Part shown: one piece after another, positions 8,955 through 17,035 of the stretch
Numbering within the stretch: position 1 is the first letter of the stretch
How the letters are laid out: each line of letters starts with the position of its first letter
Source of the DNA: Sphingobacterium bovisgrunnientis
GTDB taxonomy: Bacteria > Bacteroidota > Bacteroidia > Sphingobacteriales > Sphingobacteriaceae
DNA length: 53,916 bases
Assembly: GCF_009829085.1 (NCBI RefSeq)
Contig: NZ_WUQY01000029.1
Span: forward strand, 1 to 53,916
Direction: 5' to 3'
Position numbers and translations under genes: made by a program
Notes under the pieces: generated by a model
What the model was told of the DNA's origin: nothing
Database searches by the model: none
Seen by the model: the letters and a program-made list of their open reading frames with translations, nothing else

Positions 8955-9304
8955 AAGGCAGAAAGTTTTTGTTGGTATGTTGCTTCATCAAATCCTAAGA
9001 TAATTTCATTTTCCAACTCAATAATCGGACGTTTGATCATACTGTTATTTTGTAATAATACTGCACGTGCTGATTGCTCATCTACGACAGCAGCTTGTTG
9101 TTCTGGCGAAAGTTTTTTCCAGGTTGTACCTTTTTTATTAACTAAACTTTCCCATGAAACAAGTTGTTGCCACGCAATCAATTTTGAAACTTGAGCAGGT
9201 TCTTTTTTATAATCATGAAAAGTATATTGAATATTATGTTCATTTAACCAATCCAATGCTTTTTTAACAGTGTTACAATTCTTAATTCCGTAGACGTCTA
9301 ACAT
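8951..9304 (-). CDS. ArsC/Spx-family protein (YffB-like)
   Basis: A 117-residue thioredoxin-fold protein opening [20 protein letters not shown], the single-cysteine YffB-like version of the arsenate reductase family, with a conserved C-terminal part ([11 protein letters not shown]...ILGF). YffB-like proteins have no proven arsenate activity, so I do not call it arsC. An in-frame start 30 bp upstream (9334) would add ten unrelated residues; the ATG at 9304 aligns with the family start. It leads an operon with the M1 peptidase, overlapping by four bases. Confidence 0.78.
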   Translation of the reverse strand: MLDVYGIKNCNTVKKALDWLNEHNIQYTFHDYKKEPAQVSKLIAWQQLVSWESLVNKKGTTWKKLSPEQQAAVVDEQSARAVLLQNNSMIKRPIIELENEIILGFDEATYQQKLSAL

Positions 9305-9343
9305 TATATTTCCTTTTAGATAGTAATTAAACACTATAAATGT

Positions 9344-9366
9344 ACAGATAATTTCAAATTATCTGT
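9344..9366. promoter_or_regulatory. 23-bp near-perfect palindrome before the ArsC-like gene
   Basis: ACAGATAATTT and its reverse complement flank a single C. The palindrome lies about 40 bp before the ATG at 9304, a position that suits an operator for the minus-strand operon. On the plus strand it is followed by TTT and then an A-run, so it could also act as a weak hairpin. No regulator can be named. Confidence 0.35.
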
Positions 9367-9603
9367 TTTAAAAATGAAGGTTCAACGTATTAAAAAGTAG
9401 TATAATGACTGCTGACTGAAGATATGAATGTATTGAATCTAATTTTTATTTCATGGCAATTACTGATCTAAAAAGTTATCTAATAAGTTGATTATTCCAA
9501 TTTTTGTAGCATTATATTGAATTGATAGTGTATTTTTTACACTATTATTTTTTTTACTGATAAATTAATTATATTTTTATAACTTCATTAAAAATAATAC
9601 AAA
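9367..9603. other. AT-rich intergenic region before fbaA
   Basis: I see no coding frame here. The only clear structure is a small hairpin, AGTGTA-TTTTT-TACACT at 9527-9543, followed by a T-rich run and placed about 60 bp before the fbaA ATG. No TAnnTTTG box was found, so the fbaA promoter is not identified. Confidence 0.5.
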
Positions 9604-10683
9604 ATGAGCCTAAAAGATTATAAAGGTGTTTTGACTGGTGATCAAGTTCAAGAATTATTTGAGATCGCTAAAAAACACAAATTTGCTTTACCTGCTGTAA
9701 ACGTTATAGGTACAAACTCTATTAACGCAGTATTAGAAACAGCTAAAGCTGTAAACTCTCCAGTAATTGTTCAATTATCTAATGGTGGTGCACAATTTTA
9801 TGCTGGTAAAACATTAAATAACGATGGATTAAAAGCATGTATTTTGGGTGCTGTATCAGCAGCTCAGCATGTTCATTTATTAGCAGAGCATTATGGTGTA
9901 GCCGTTATTTTGCATACTGATCATGCTGCTAAAAAATTACTTCCTTGGATTGATGGTTTATTAGATGCTGGTGAGAAATTCTTTGCGCAAAGCGGTAAGC
10001 CTTTATTCTCTTCACACATGTTGGATTTATCAGAAGAGCCATTAGAAGAAAATATTGAGATCTCTGCAAAATACTTAGCGCGTATGAAACCACTAGGTAT
10101 GACAGTTGAAATCGAATTGGGTGTAACAGGTGGTGAGGAAGATGGTGTAGATAACTCTGATGTAGATAGCTCTAAATTATACACTCAACCTGAAGAAGTA
10201 GCTTACGCTTACGAAGAATTGTCTAAAGTATCTGATAAATTTACAGTTGCTGCAGCTTTTGGTAATGTACACGGTGTTTACAAACCAGGTAACGTGAAAT
10301 TACAACCAGTTATTTTGCACAATTCTCAAGAATATATTCGTGAGAAATTTAATTTGACTGCTGAAAAACCAGTTAATTTCGTGTTCCACGGTGGTTCGGG
10401 ATCATCTCCTGAAGAAATCGCTGAAGCAATTTCTTACGGCGCAATCAAAATGAACATCGATACAGATATGCAATGGGCAATGTGGGATGGCGTTCGTGCT
10501 TACGAAGCTAAAAACCACGATTACCTACAAGCGCAAATCGGTAACCCAGAAGGTGAAGATTCACCAAACAAAAAATACTACGATCCACGCGTATGGTTAC
10601 GCAAAGGTGAAGAGGCTTTTGTTACACGTTTGACGCAAGCATTCGAAGAATTAAATGCTATCGATGTTAACAGTAAATTGTAA
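9604..10683 (+). CDS. fbaA: Class II fructose-bisphosphate aldolase
   Basis: The 359-residue enzyme is a type A class II aldolase, which splits fructose-1,6-bisphosphate into DHAP and G3P in glycolysis, or the reverse in gluconeogenesis. Zinc-binding and catalytic segments are visible: VILHTDHAAKKLL (metal His and catalytic Asp), FGNVHGVY, FVFHGGSGSS (metal His and phosphate-binding loop) and IKMNIDTDMQW. Length is as expected for FbaA. Codon use looks more optimised than in its neighbours, in keeping with high expression. A strong terminator follows, so it is monocistronic. Confidence 0.95.
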   Translation: MSLKDYKGVLTGDQVQELFEIAKKHKFALPAVNVIGTNSINAVLETAKAVNSPVIVQLSNGGAQFYAGKTLNNDGLKACILGAVSAAQHVHLLAEHYGVAVILHTDHAAKKLLPWIDGLLDAGEKFFAQSGKPLFSSHMLDLSEEPLEENIEISAKYLARMKPLGMTVEIELGVTGGEEDGVDNSDVDSSKLYTQPEEVAYAYEELSKVSDKFTVAAAFGNVHGVYKPGNVKLQPVILHNSQEYIREKFNLTAEKPVNFVFHGGSGSSPEEIAEAISYGAIKMNIDTDMQWAMWDGVRAYEAKNHDYLQAQIGNPEGEDSPNKKYYDPRVWLRKGEEAFVTRLTQAFEELNAIDVNSKL

Positions 10684-10708
10684 TACCAAACATTCTATAT
10701 AGTAGAAG

Positions 10709-10740
10709 GGGTTATTGATTGAACATCGATAACCCTTTTT
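10709..10740 (+). terminator. Rho-independent terminator of fbaA
   Basis: GGGTTATTGAT (10709-10719) pairs with ATCGATAACCC (10725-10735) with one G-U pair and a 5-base loop, and a run of T follows. It lies 25 bp after the fbaA stop codon. Confidence 0.85.
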
Positions 10741-10802
10741 TATTCCCATAAAAATCTCCCATCACCGCGCATTTTACTGCGTATTTCTTCATATAAATAC
10801 AG

Positions 10803-10823
10803 TATATTTGCTTTTTAAATTTG
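10803..10823 (+). promoter_or_regulatory. Two candidate -7 boxes before lepA
   Basis: TATATTTG (10803-10810) and TAAATTTG (10816-10823) both match TAnnTTTG and lie 30 and 17 bp before the lepA ATG. No exact TTG is found 19-21 bp upstream of either, so only the -7 part is supported. Confidence 0.4.
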
Positions 10824-10839
10824 AAGGCATAACACCTGT

Positions 10840-12630
10840 ATGAAGCATATACGTAATTTTTGTATTATAGCACACATTGACCACGGTAAAAGTACCTTGG
10901 CGGATAGATTATTAGAATATACAAACACTATCTCACAACGAGAAGCACAAGCGCAACTTTTGGATAATATGGATTTGGAACGCGAACGTGGTATCACGAT
11001 CAAAAGTCACGCGATCCAGATGGATTATATCCAAGATGGTGAAAAATATACTCTGAATCTTATTGATACGCCTGGACACGTGGATTTCTCCTATGAGGTA
11101 TCTCGTTCTATCGCGGCGTGTGAAGGTGCATTATTAATTGTGGATGCTTCACAAGGTATTCAAGCACAGACTATTTCCAATTTGTATTTGGCAATGGAGC
11201 ATGATTTAGAAATCATCCCGATTCTAAATAAAATGGATTTACCTGGTGCAATGCCAGAAGAAGTAAAAGATCAAATTATCGATTTGATCGGAGGGAAACG
11301 TGAAGATATTATTCCTGCTTCGGGTAAAACTGGGTTGGGAATTCCAGATATTTTAAGAGCTATAGTAGAGCGTGTTCCAGCACCTGTTGGTGATCCAGAA
11401 GCACCACTTCAAGCATTAATTTTCGATTCTGTTTTCAACTCTTTCCGTGGTATCATGGCGTATTTCAAAGTGGAGAATGGCGAAATTCGCAAAGGCGATA
11501 AAGTAAAATTTATTGCTACCGGTAAAGAATATTATGCCGATGAGATAGGTACATTGAAGCTAAATCAGGTTGCTAAGGATGTTATCAAAACTGGTGATGT
11601 AGGCTATATTATTTCTGGTATTAAAGAAGCACGAGAAGTAAAAGTAGGGGATACAATCACGCATAAAGACCGTCCTAGTACAGAAGCTATTAATGGTTTC
11701 GAAGAGGTAAAACCAATGGTTTTTGCGGGTATTTATCCTGTAGATACAGAAGATTACGAGGAATTGCGTGAATCAATGCACAGGTTGCAGCTGAATGATG
11801 CTTCTTTGGTTTTTGAACCAGAATCTTCAGCAGCATTAGGTTTTGGTTTTCGATGTGGTTTCTTGGGTATGCTTCACATGGAGATTATTCAAGAGCGTTT
11901 GGAACGTGAATTCAATATGACTGTAATTACTACAGTTCCCAACGTTTCTTACAAAGCTTATATGACCAAAGACAAGGAGGAAATCCTCGTTCATAATCCA
12001 TCGGACTTGCCAGATCCAAGTAAATTGGATATGATTGAAGAGCCATACATCAAAGCAAATATTATTACGAAATCTGATTTCGTGGGACCAGTAATGTCAC
12101 TTTGTATTCAGAAACGTGGTACTATCATCAATCAATCATACTTGACTTCTGATCGTGTAGAATTAGTTTTTGAGATGCCAATGGGAGAGATTGTATTTGA
12201 TTTTTATGATAAATTAAAAACCATTTCTAAAGGGTATGCTTCATTTGACTATCATCAAATAGGCTACAGACAATCCGATTTAGTGAAATTAGATATTCGT
12301 CTTAATGATGAGCCTGTAGACGCCTTGTCATCCTTGATACACCGTAGTAATGCATATGATTTTGGTAAGAAAATCTGTGAGAAATTGAAGGAACTTTTAC
12401 CACGTCAACAATTCGAAATTCGGATTCAAGCATCAATTGGTGCGAAGATTATTGCCCGTGAAACTATTTCGGCTTTACGTAAAGACGTAACTGCTAAATG
12501 TTATGGTGGTGATATTTCGCGTAAGCGTAAACTATTGGAGAAACAGAAAAAAGGTAAAAAACGTATGCGTCAAGTAGGTAACGTAGAGATTCCGCAATCG
12601 GCGTTTATGGCTGTTTTAAAATTAGATTAG
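10840..12630 (+). CDS. lepA: Elongation factor 4 (LepA) GTPase
   Basis: The 596-residue protein is full-length LepA/EF4, a ribosome-binding translational GTPase related to EF-G and implicated in ribosome back-translocation or initiation and assembly. The G motifs are intact: AHIDHGKST (G1), RGITIKS (G2), DTPGHVDF (G3), NKMDLPGA (G4). The LepA-specific C-terminal domain ends in the basic [18 protein letters not shown] and [15 protein letters not shown]. folD follows after 31 bp and may be co-transcribed. Confidence 0.97.
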   Translation: MKHIRNFCIIAHIDHGKSTLADRLLEYTNTISQREAQAQLLDNMDLERERGITIKSHAIQMDYIQDGEKYTLNLIDTPGHVDFSYEVSRSIAACEGALLIVDASQGIQAQTISNLYLAMEHDLEIIPILNKMDLPGAMPEEVKDQIIDLIGGKREDIIPASGKTGLGIPDILRAIVERVPAPVGDPEAPLQALIFDSVFNSFRGIMAYFKVENGEIRKGDKVKFIATGKEYYADEIGTLKLNQVAKDVIKTGDVGYIISGIKEAREVKVGDTITHKDRPSTEAINGFEEVKPMVFAGIYPVDTEDYEELRESMHRLQLNDASLVFEPESSAALGFGFRCGFLGMLHMEIIQERLEREFNMTVITTVPNVSYKAYMTKDKEEILVHNPSDLPDPSKLDMIEEPYIKANIITKSDFVGPVMSLCIQKRGTIINQSYLTSDRVELVFEMPMGEIVFDFYDKLKTISKGYASFDYHQIGYRQSDLVKLDIRLNDEPVDALSSLIHRSNAYDFGKKICEKLKELLPRQQFEIRIQASIGAKIIARETISALRKDVTAKCYGGDISRKRKLLEKQKKGKKRMRQVGNVEIPQSAFMAVLKLD

Positions 12631-12661
12631 TTCGTAGATCAACCTATAAAAATATATAAGC

Positions 12662-13546
12662 ATGAGATTATTAGACGGTAAAGAAGTATCCGCTAAGATT
12701 AAAGAAGATATTAAAAGAGATGCTGCTGAATTTACAGCTACTGCGGGTCGTAAACCTCATTTGGTAGCGATCTTAGTAGGAAATGATGGCGGTAGCGAAA
12801 CATATGTTGCAAGTAAAATGCGTAACTGTGAGTTGGTTGGCTTCGAGTCAACAAACATCCGTTACAGCGTAGATATTACCGAAGAAGAGTTAATCGCTAA
12901 GATCGAAGAGATCAATAAAGACGAAAACATTGATGGATTAATCGTTCAATTACCATTACCTAAACATATTGATCCAGATAAGATTACAGAAGCTATTGAT
13001 TACCGCAAGGATGTAGATGGTTTTCATCCTATTAACTTGGGTCGTATGCAACGTAATTTGCCATGTTTTACTCCAGCGACGCCTTATGGCATCATGTTGA
13101 TGTTGGAGCATTATGGTATCGATACGGCAGGTAAGCACGCTGTAGTGGTAGGTCGCAGTAATATTGTGGGTTCACCGATGAGTATTTTGTTAGCGCGTAA
13201 CAGTAACCCTGGAAACTGTACAGTTACATTAACTCATAGTCGTACTGCGGACCTGAAAACTGAAGTTCTTCGTGGTGATATCGTTGTTGCAGCTATTGGT
13301 AAGAAAAATTTTGTAACTGCTGATATGGTAAAGGATGGTGCTATTGTAATTGATGTGGGTATTAATAGAGAAAATTCGACAGAAACAAAATCTGGTTTTA
13401 AATTATATGGCGATGTAGATTTCGAAGAAGTTTCAAAAAAAGCTTCTTGGATCACGCCTGTACCGGGTGGTGTAGGGCTAATGACGATCGTTGGGTTGTT
13501 GAAAAACACACTTGAAGCAGCAAAAGGTACTATTTACAGCAAATAA
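12662..13546 (+). CDS. folD: Bifunctional methylene-THF dehydrogenase/cyclohydrolase
   Basis: The 294-residue FolD interconverts 5,10-methylene-THF and 10-formyl-THF with NADP. Typical segments are ETYVASKMRNC (active-site Tyr and Lys), LIVQLPLPKHI, KDVDGFHPINLGRM, the nucleotide loop VVGRSNIVGSPMS and the C-terminal PGGVGLMTI. It is full length. It supplies one-carbon units for purines and formyl-Met, which fits its place after lepA in a translation/housekeeping cluster. Confidence 0.96.
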   Translation: MRLLDGKEVSAKIKEDIKRDAAEFTATAGRKPHLVAILVGNDGGSETYVASKMRNCELVGFESTNIRYSVDITEEELIAKIEEINKDENIDGLIVQLPLPKHIDPDKITEAIDYRKDVDGFHPINLGRMQRNLPCFTPATPYGIMLMLEHYGIDTAGKHAVVVGRSNIVGSPMSILLARNSNPGNCTVTLTHSRTADLKTEVLRGDIVVAAIGKKNFVTADMVKDGAIVIDVGINRENSTETKSGFKLYGDVDFEEVSKKASWITPVPGGVGLMTIVGLLKNTLEAAKGTIYSK

Positions 13547-13611
13547 TATAGTTGTTATTGGCATAAATATTGCAATGTTATCGCAGTTAATAAATTTTTA
13601 AACTAATAAAT

Positions 13612-14130
13612 ATGAAAAAAATTGCACTATTAGCTGTTATGGCAGGAGCGTTAACATTTACTGCATGTAATAGTACACCTTCGAAAGATAAAAATGCGGA
13701 TGGCGAAGTTACTGCTGGAGAGCATTTAGATCATTCTTTAGAAAATTTGGATGACGCTACTCATGCGGCAGCTCATCAAGCTGAAGAAGATTATAATAAA
13801 GCAAAAGCTGAGTTAGATGCAGCTGTTGCAAAAGGAGACAAAGAAGCTGAGGAAGCGGCTCGCAAAACTTTAGCAGATGCTGAAACGGCTTGGGAAAAAG
13901 CAAAAGCTGATATTAAAGACGCTGCTGATAAAGCTAAAGATGGTATCAACAATGCCGTTGATGTGACTAAAGATGCAGCAGACAAAGCAGGTGATAAAAT
14001 TGAAGAAGGAGCTAACAAAGTAGGTGACACTGCTAAAGATGCTGCTAACAAAACTGAAGCTGTGGCTAAAGATGCTGCAGAAAAAACAAAAGAAAAAGCT
14101 AAAGATATTAAAGAAGCTTTAAGAAACTAA
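13612..14130 (+). CDS. Lipoprotein with LEA-like Ala/Lys/Asp-rich repeats
   Basis: The 172-residue protein begins with a lipoprotein signal (lipobox FTAC, Cys19). The rest is almost entirely Ala, Lys, Asp and Glu, with KDAADKA/KDAANKT/KDAAEKT-type repeats about 11 residues apart from about residue 100 on. This pattern is typical of amphipathic helices such as group 3 LEA or apolipoprotein-like repeats. It is probably tethered to the inner or outer membrane facing the periplasm and may act in envelope stress or desiccation protection; that is inference. A perfect palindromic terminator follows. Confidence 0.7.
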   Translation: MKKIALLAVMAGALTFTACNSTPSKDKNADGEVTAGEHLDHSLENLDDATHAAAHQAEEDYNKAKAELDAAVAKGDKEAEEAARKTLADAETAWEKAKADIKDAADKAKDGINNAVDVTKDAADKAGDKIEEGANKVGDTAKDAANKTEAVAKDAAEKTKEKAKDIKEALRN

Positions 14131-14150
14131 TTAAACAAATACATTTTGGT

Positions 14151-14178
14151 AAAGCGTCTATCAATTGATAGACGCTTT
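14151..14178. terminator. 28-bp perfect palindromic terminator
   Basis: AAAGCGTCTATCAA and its reverse complement adjoin without a loop base and are followed by an AT-rich stretch with T5. It ends the LEA-like lipoprotein gene. Its tail overlaps the TATTTTTG box just before the GreA-like gene. Confidence 0.8.
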
Positions 14179-14181
14179 ATT

Positions 14182-14189
14182 TATTTTTG
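14182..14189 (+). promoter_or_regulatory. TAnnTTTG box 4 bp before the GreA-like ATG
   Basis: TATTTTTG ends at 14189 and the preferred ATG is at 14193. By the tRNA-Ser spacing, transcription would start at or near the A of the ATG, giving a leaderless mRNA. No good -33 TTG is seen at 19-21 bp, so this is a candidate only. Confidence 0.35.
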
Positions 14190-14192
14190 GGT

Positions 14193-14642
14193 ATGGACAA
14201 AGATAGAATTTTAGAGGAGTGTTTCGCTATAGTGGATCAAAAGATCGCACAAGTAAATCTGGGTATCCAAGATGCAAATCAAAGTTTACAAGATGATACA
14301 AAGAGTAGTGCGGGTGATAAATATGAGACAAGCCGTGAAATGATTCAACAGGATTTGAATCGCTACGAGCAACAATTGAAAGTTCTGAATCAAGATTTGG
14401 ATATTTTGACTCGAATCAAAAATCAGAAATTGGATGTAAAAAAAGTAGGATTAGGATCTTTAGTTAAAACAGATAAAGGATTTTATTTTTTAGCGGTTAG
14501 TATTGGACAAATTTCAATTGAAGACCAAAAAATATTTAGCATATCTACAGCTTCGCCCATTGGAAAAGTGCTAGTCGGCAAAGCTGTTGGTGAAAGCTTT
14601 GAGTTTAATGGTGCCAAACAGCTTATTAAGAGTGTAATTTAA
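14193..14642 (+). CDS. GreA/GreB-family C-terminal domain protein
   Basis: A 149-residue protein with a helical N-terminal part, probably a coiled coil (about residues 1-90), and a GreA/GreB C-terminal FKBP-like domain ending SPIGKVLVGKAVGESFEFN. True GreA factors reactivate backtracked RNA polymerase through acidic residues at the coiled-coil tip. Here the N-terminal part is not clearly the GreA one, so it may bind polymerase without cleavage activity. I prefer the ATG at 14193 over an in-frame TTG at 14187. Its stop overlaps that of the next, convergent gene (14639-14642). Confidence 0.65.
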   Translation: MDKDRILEECFAIVDQKIAQVNLGIQDANQSLQDDTKSSAGDKYETSREMIQQDLNRYEQQLKVLNQDLDILTRIKNQKLDVKKVGLGSLVKTDKGFYFLAVSIGQISIEDQKIFSISTASPIGKVLVGKAVGESFEFNGAKQLIKSVI

Positions 14643-14980
14643 TTTATTGTACTCAAGTCCTTTATGACTGTCAAAACAAAAATAATTATAGCAGTACAGA
14701 AGAACATATGCCCCATAAAGAATATTGTTCTTTTTTTTCTGGGTTCTTCTTTTAATTTATAACTTTTCCAACTATAGAACATACCCAAAGGAGATAGGAT
14801 TAATACAAGAATAAAAGGAAGTACTGTGATAAACTCTACTAATATCAAATAATCTTCTTTGAAAGGTTTAATCAATTGATTAATGAAGATTATAGACAAG
14901 ATTAAATTGATCGTATATATTCTAAAAATTTTAATGGATATTGTTAAATAACTATTTAGAGGTTTATTACTAATTTTCAT
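14639..14980 (-). CDS. Small three-helix membrane protein, unknown
   Basis: The 113-residue protein shows three hydrophobic stretches (about residues 18-37, 45-70 and 85-108) with basic loops between (SWKSYKLKEEPRKKR). I do not recognise a family. It lies 9 bp downstream of the PLP enzyme gene and is probably read with it. Its stop codon overlaps the GreA-like stop on the other strand. Confidence 0.5.
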   Translation of the reverse strand: MKISNKPLNSYLTISIKIFRIYTINLILSIIFINQLIKPFKEDYLILVEFITVLPFILVLILSPLGMFYSWKSYKLKEEPRKKRTIFFMGHMFFCTAIIIFVLTVIKDLSTIN

Positions 14981-14989
14981 ACTAGTAAT

Positions 14990-15865
14990 TTAATTAAATT
15001 TTTCCAATTGTCCCAATAAGCCCGTTAACCCACCAGTGTGTACAAAAAGTATTTTACTTTCTGGGCTAAAGTAATCATTTTGAATTAAATCATGTAAGGC
15101 AAACATAGCTTTACCTGTATAGGTGGGTTCGATCATGATGCCTGTAGATTTGACGTAGTTTTTTACAAATGCAATTAGCTCTGGTTTTACTTTGGCGTAT
15201 CCACCAAAGTGATAATCTAAATGTAATTGTACTTGTTCAATAGGGGTATCATATTTTAGCATTTCATCCAAAATAAAACCACCGTTTTTTAAAACTGTAA
15301 TTACATGTAATTGTGTATTTAAATTACAGTCTGAAATTCCTTGTGCAATACCAGCCGCGGTAGTTCCCGTTCCAGCGGCACAGAACATGTGATCGTATTG
15401 ATTTTTTAATTCATCAATTAATTCTTTGCAACCATAAATTGCTTCCAGACTTGCGCCACCTTCGTCAATAAAAAAGTATTCTTCTTTATTCTCCAATTGC
15501 TCAAAAAGTTGAGGTTTATCTTTATACTCTTCGCGTGATACAAACCTCAATTGCATACCAAACAGCTTACACATATTCAGCACAGGATTACTAATTTCTT
15601 CCCCGCGTACAAAACCAATAGTTTTAAATTGAAAAGTAGCTCCAGCGCAAGCGGTAGCCAAAAGATGATTAGACCAAGCTCCTCCAAATGTAACTAGTGT
15701 ACTCTTATTTTCTTGTTGTGCTTTTTGTAGATTATATTTAAGTTTTCGCCATTTATTCCCAGAGATAAAAGGATGAATCATGTCATCTCTTTTAAGATAT
15801 ACGTGCACTTTCTTGCTTTCGTAAAGTGGATGATTTACCTTTTGTTCAGGGCTGTAAATTTGCAT
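14990..15865 (-). CDS. PLP-dependent ACC deaminase/D-cysteine desulfhydrase family enzyme
   Basis: The 291-residue protein is a fold-type II PLP enzyme. It has the family segments KRDDMIHPFISGNKWRKLKY (PLP lysine in GNKWRKLK) and FGGAWSNHLLATA (substrate loop). The phosphate-binding glycine turn is CAAGTGTTAAG, and a late conserved EPTYTGKAM precedes VHTGG. The family deaminates D-cysteine or 1-aminocyclopropane-1-carboxylate; D-cysteine desulfhydration is the commoner activity in bacteria. Which one applies cannot be read from sequence alone. It is divergent from the pseudouridine synthase gene. Confidence 0.82.
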   Translation of the reverse strand: MQIYSPEQKVNHPLYESKKVHVYLKRDDMIHPFISGNKWRKLKYNLQKAQQENKSTLVTFGGAWSNHLLATACAGATFQFKTIGFVRGEEISNPVLNMCKLFGMQLRFVSREEYKDKPQLFEQLENKEEYFFIDEGGASLEAIYGCKELIDELKNQYDHMFCAAGTGTTAAGIAQGISDCNLNTQLHVITVLKNGGFILDEMLKYDTPIEQVQLHLDYHFGGYAKVKPELIAFVKNYVKSTGIMIEPTYTGKAMFALHDLIQNDYFSPESKILFVHTGGLTGLLGQLEKFN

Positions 15866-15906
15866 GTAATATTAATTGTAATCTTGAGTTTAAATTCCTG
15901 AAAAAT

Positions 15907-15928
15907 AATCACTGAATAATCAGTGATT
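15907..15928. promoter_or_regulatory. Inverted repeat in a divergent promoter region
   Basis: AATCACTGA and its reverse complement are separated by ATAA. The site is 42 bp before the PLP-enzyme ATG and 60 bp before the pseudouridine-synthase ATG. With no following T-run on the right it is more likely an operator or leader hairpin than a terminator. Confidence 0.35.
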
Positions 15929-15975
15929 TTAATACCAGAACACTCCAAAGTTAATAGATTTCGGCTTATTTCCTG

Positions 15976-15983
15976 TACTTTTG
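15976..15983 (+). promoter_or_regulatory. TAnnTTTG box 5 bp before the RluD-type ATG
   Basis: TACTTTTG ends at 15983 and the ATG is at 15988, the same spacing as between the tRNA-Ser box and its mature 5' end. That would give a leaderless transcript. The -33 region holds only a TTA (15951-15953, 22 bp away). Confidence 0.45.
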
Positions 15984-15987
15984 TACC

Positions 15988-17022
15988 ATGTCTGAAGATT
16001 TGGAATTAATCGAACAAGAGGAACAGGAATTATTTGAACACGTACGAATTGTAGCTGAAAAAGGCGTCACTTTGATACGTGTAGACAAATTCTTGATGAA
16101 TAGAGTAGAGAATACCTCGCGTAATCGTATTCAAAATGCTATCGATGCAGGGTCCGTACGTGTGAACGATAAACCTATCAAAGCAAGTTACAAAGTAAAA
16201 CCGTTTGATGTTATTACAATGGTTTTACCAGATCCTCCACGCGATAATGAAGTATACCCAGAGAATATACCGCTTGATATCATTTACGAAGATGATGATG
16301 TGTTGCTGGTTAATAAAGAGGCGGGAATGGTTGTTCATCCAGGATTTAATAATTATACAGGAACTTTAGTAAACGCTTTAACATATCACTTAAATCAATT
16401 ACCTACATTACCAGGCAATACAGGACGTCCTGGCTTGGTACACCGTATTGATAAAGATACTTCGGGCTTATTGATTATAGCGAAGAATGAGTGGGCGATG
16501 ACTTTTTTAGCAAAGCAATTTTTTGAGCATACGATCAACCGTCGTTATATTGCGTTAGCTTGGGGAGATATTGCTGAAGATGGCACGGTGAGTGGTTATA
16601 TTGGGCGTGATTTGAAAGATAGACGTATTATGTCTATGCATGAAGATCCAGAAAAAGGCAAATGGTCGGTAACGCATTATCGTGTTTTAGAACGTTTGGG
16701 CTTTGTGACGCTGATCGAATGTCAATTGGAGACTGGAAGAACGCATCAGATTCGTGCGCATATGAAATCTATTGGGCATCCGTTATTTTCGGATAGTACA
16801 TACGGTGGGGACAAAATTTTGAAAGGAACAGCATTTACTAAATATAAGCAGTTTGTAGACAATTGTTTTGCTATATTACCTCGACAAGCACTTCATGCGA
16901 GATTGTTGGGTTTTGAGCATCCTGCAAGTAAGCAAAAAATGGATTTTGAAGTACCGATGCCACAAGATATGCAACAGGTTTTAGAAAAGTGGAGAGCGTA
17001 TGCAGCGCAAATTAATAGTTAA
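15988..17022 (+). CDS. RluA/RluD-family 23S rRNA pseudouridine synthase
   Basis: The 344-residue protein has an N-terminal S4 RNA-binding domain (about residues 28-90, VDKFLMNRVENTSRNRIQNA) and a pseudouridine synthase domain with the catalytic signature GLVHRIDKDTSGLLIIAK (Asp in HRIDKDTSG) and the late motif GRTHQIRAHM. S4 plus this length fits RluD, which modifies helix 69 of 23S rRNA. Assignment to RluD rather than another RluA-family member is probable, not proven. The class IV aminotransferase follows after 13 bp. Confidence 0.88.
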   Translation: MSEDLELIEQEEQELFEHVRIVAEKGVTLIRVDKFLMNRVENTSRNRIQNAIDAGSVRVNDKPIKASYKVKPFDVITMVLPDPPRDNEVYPENIPLDIIYEDDDVLLVNKEAGMVVHPGFNNYTGTLVNALTYHLNQLPTLPGNTGRPGLVHRIDKDTSGLLIIAKNEWAMTFLAKQFFEHTINRRYIALAWGDIAEDGTVSGYIGRDLKDRRIMSMHEDPEKGKWSVTHYRVLERLGFVTLIECQLETGRTHQIRAHMKSIGHPLFSDSTYGGDKILKGTAFTKYKQFVDNCFAILPRQALHARLLGFEHPASKQKMDFEVPMPQDMQQVLEKWRAYAAQINS

Positions 17023-17035
17023 TTGAAAAGAGTTT

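Noticed and set aside
9527..9543. Small hairpin plus T-run before fbaA as a terminator
   Set aside because: There is no upstream plus-strand gene to end; the 6-bp AT-rich stem is weak and may be chance in AT-rich DNA.
13791..14051. Ala/Ser/Leu-rich minus-strand frame
   Set aside because: Mirror of the Ala/Lys/Asp repeats of the LEA-like lipoprotein, so its composition is explained by the sense gene.
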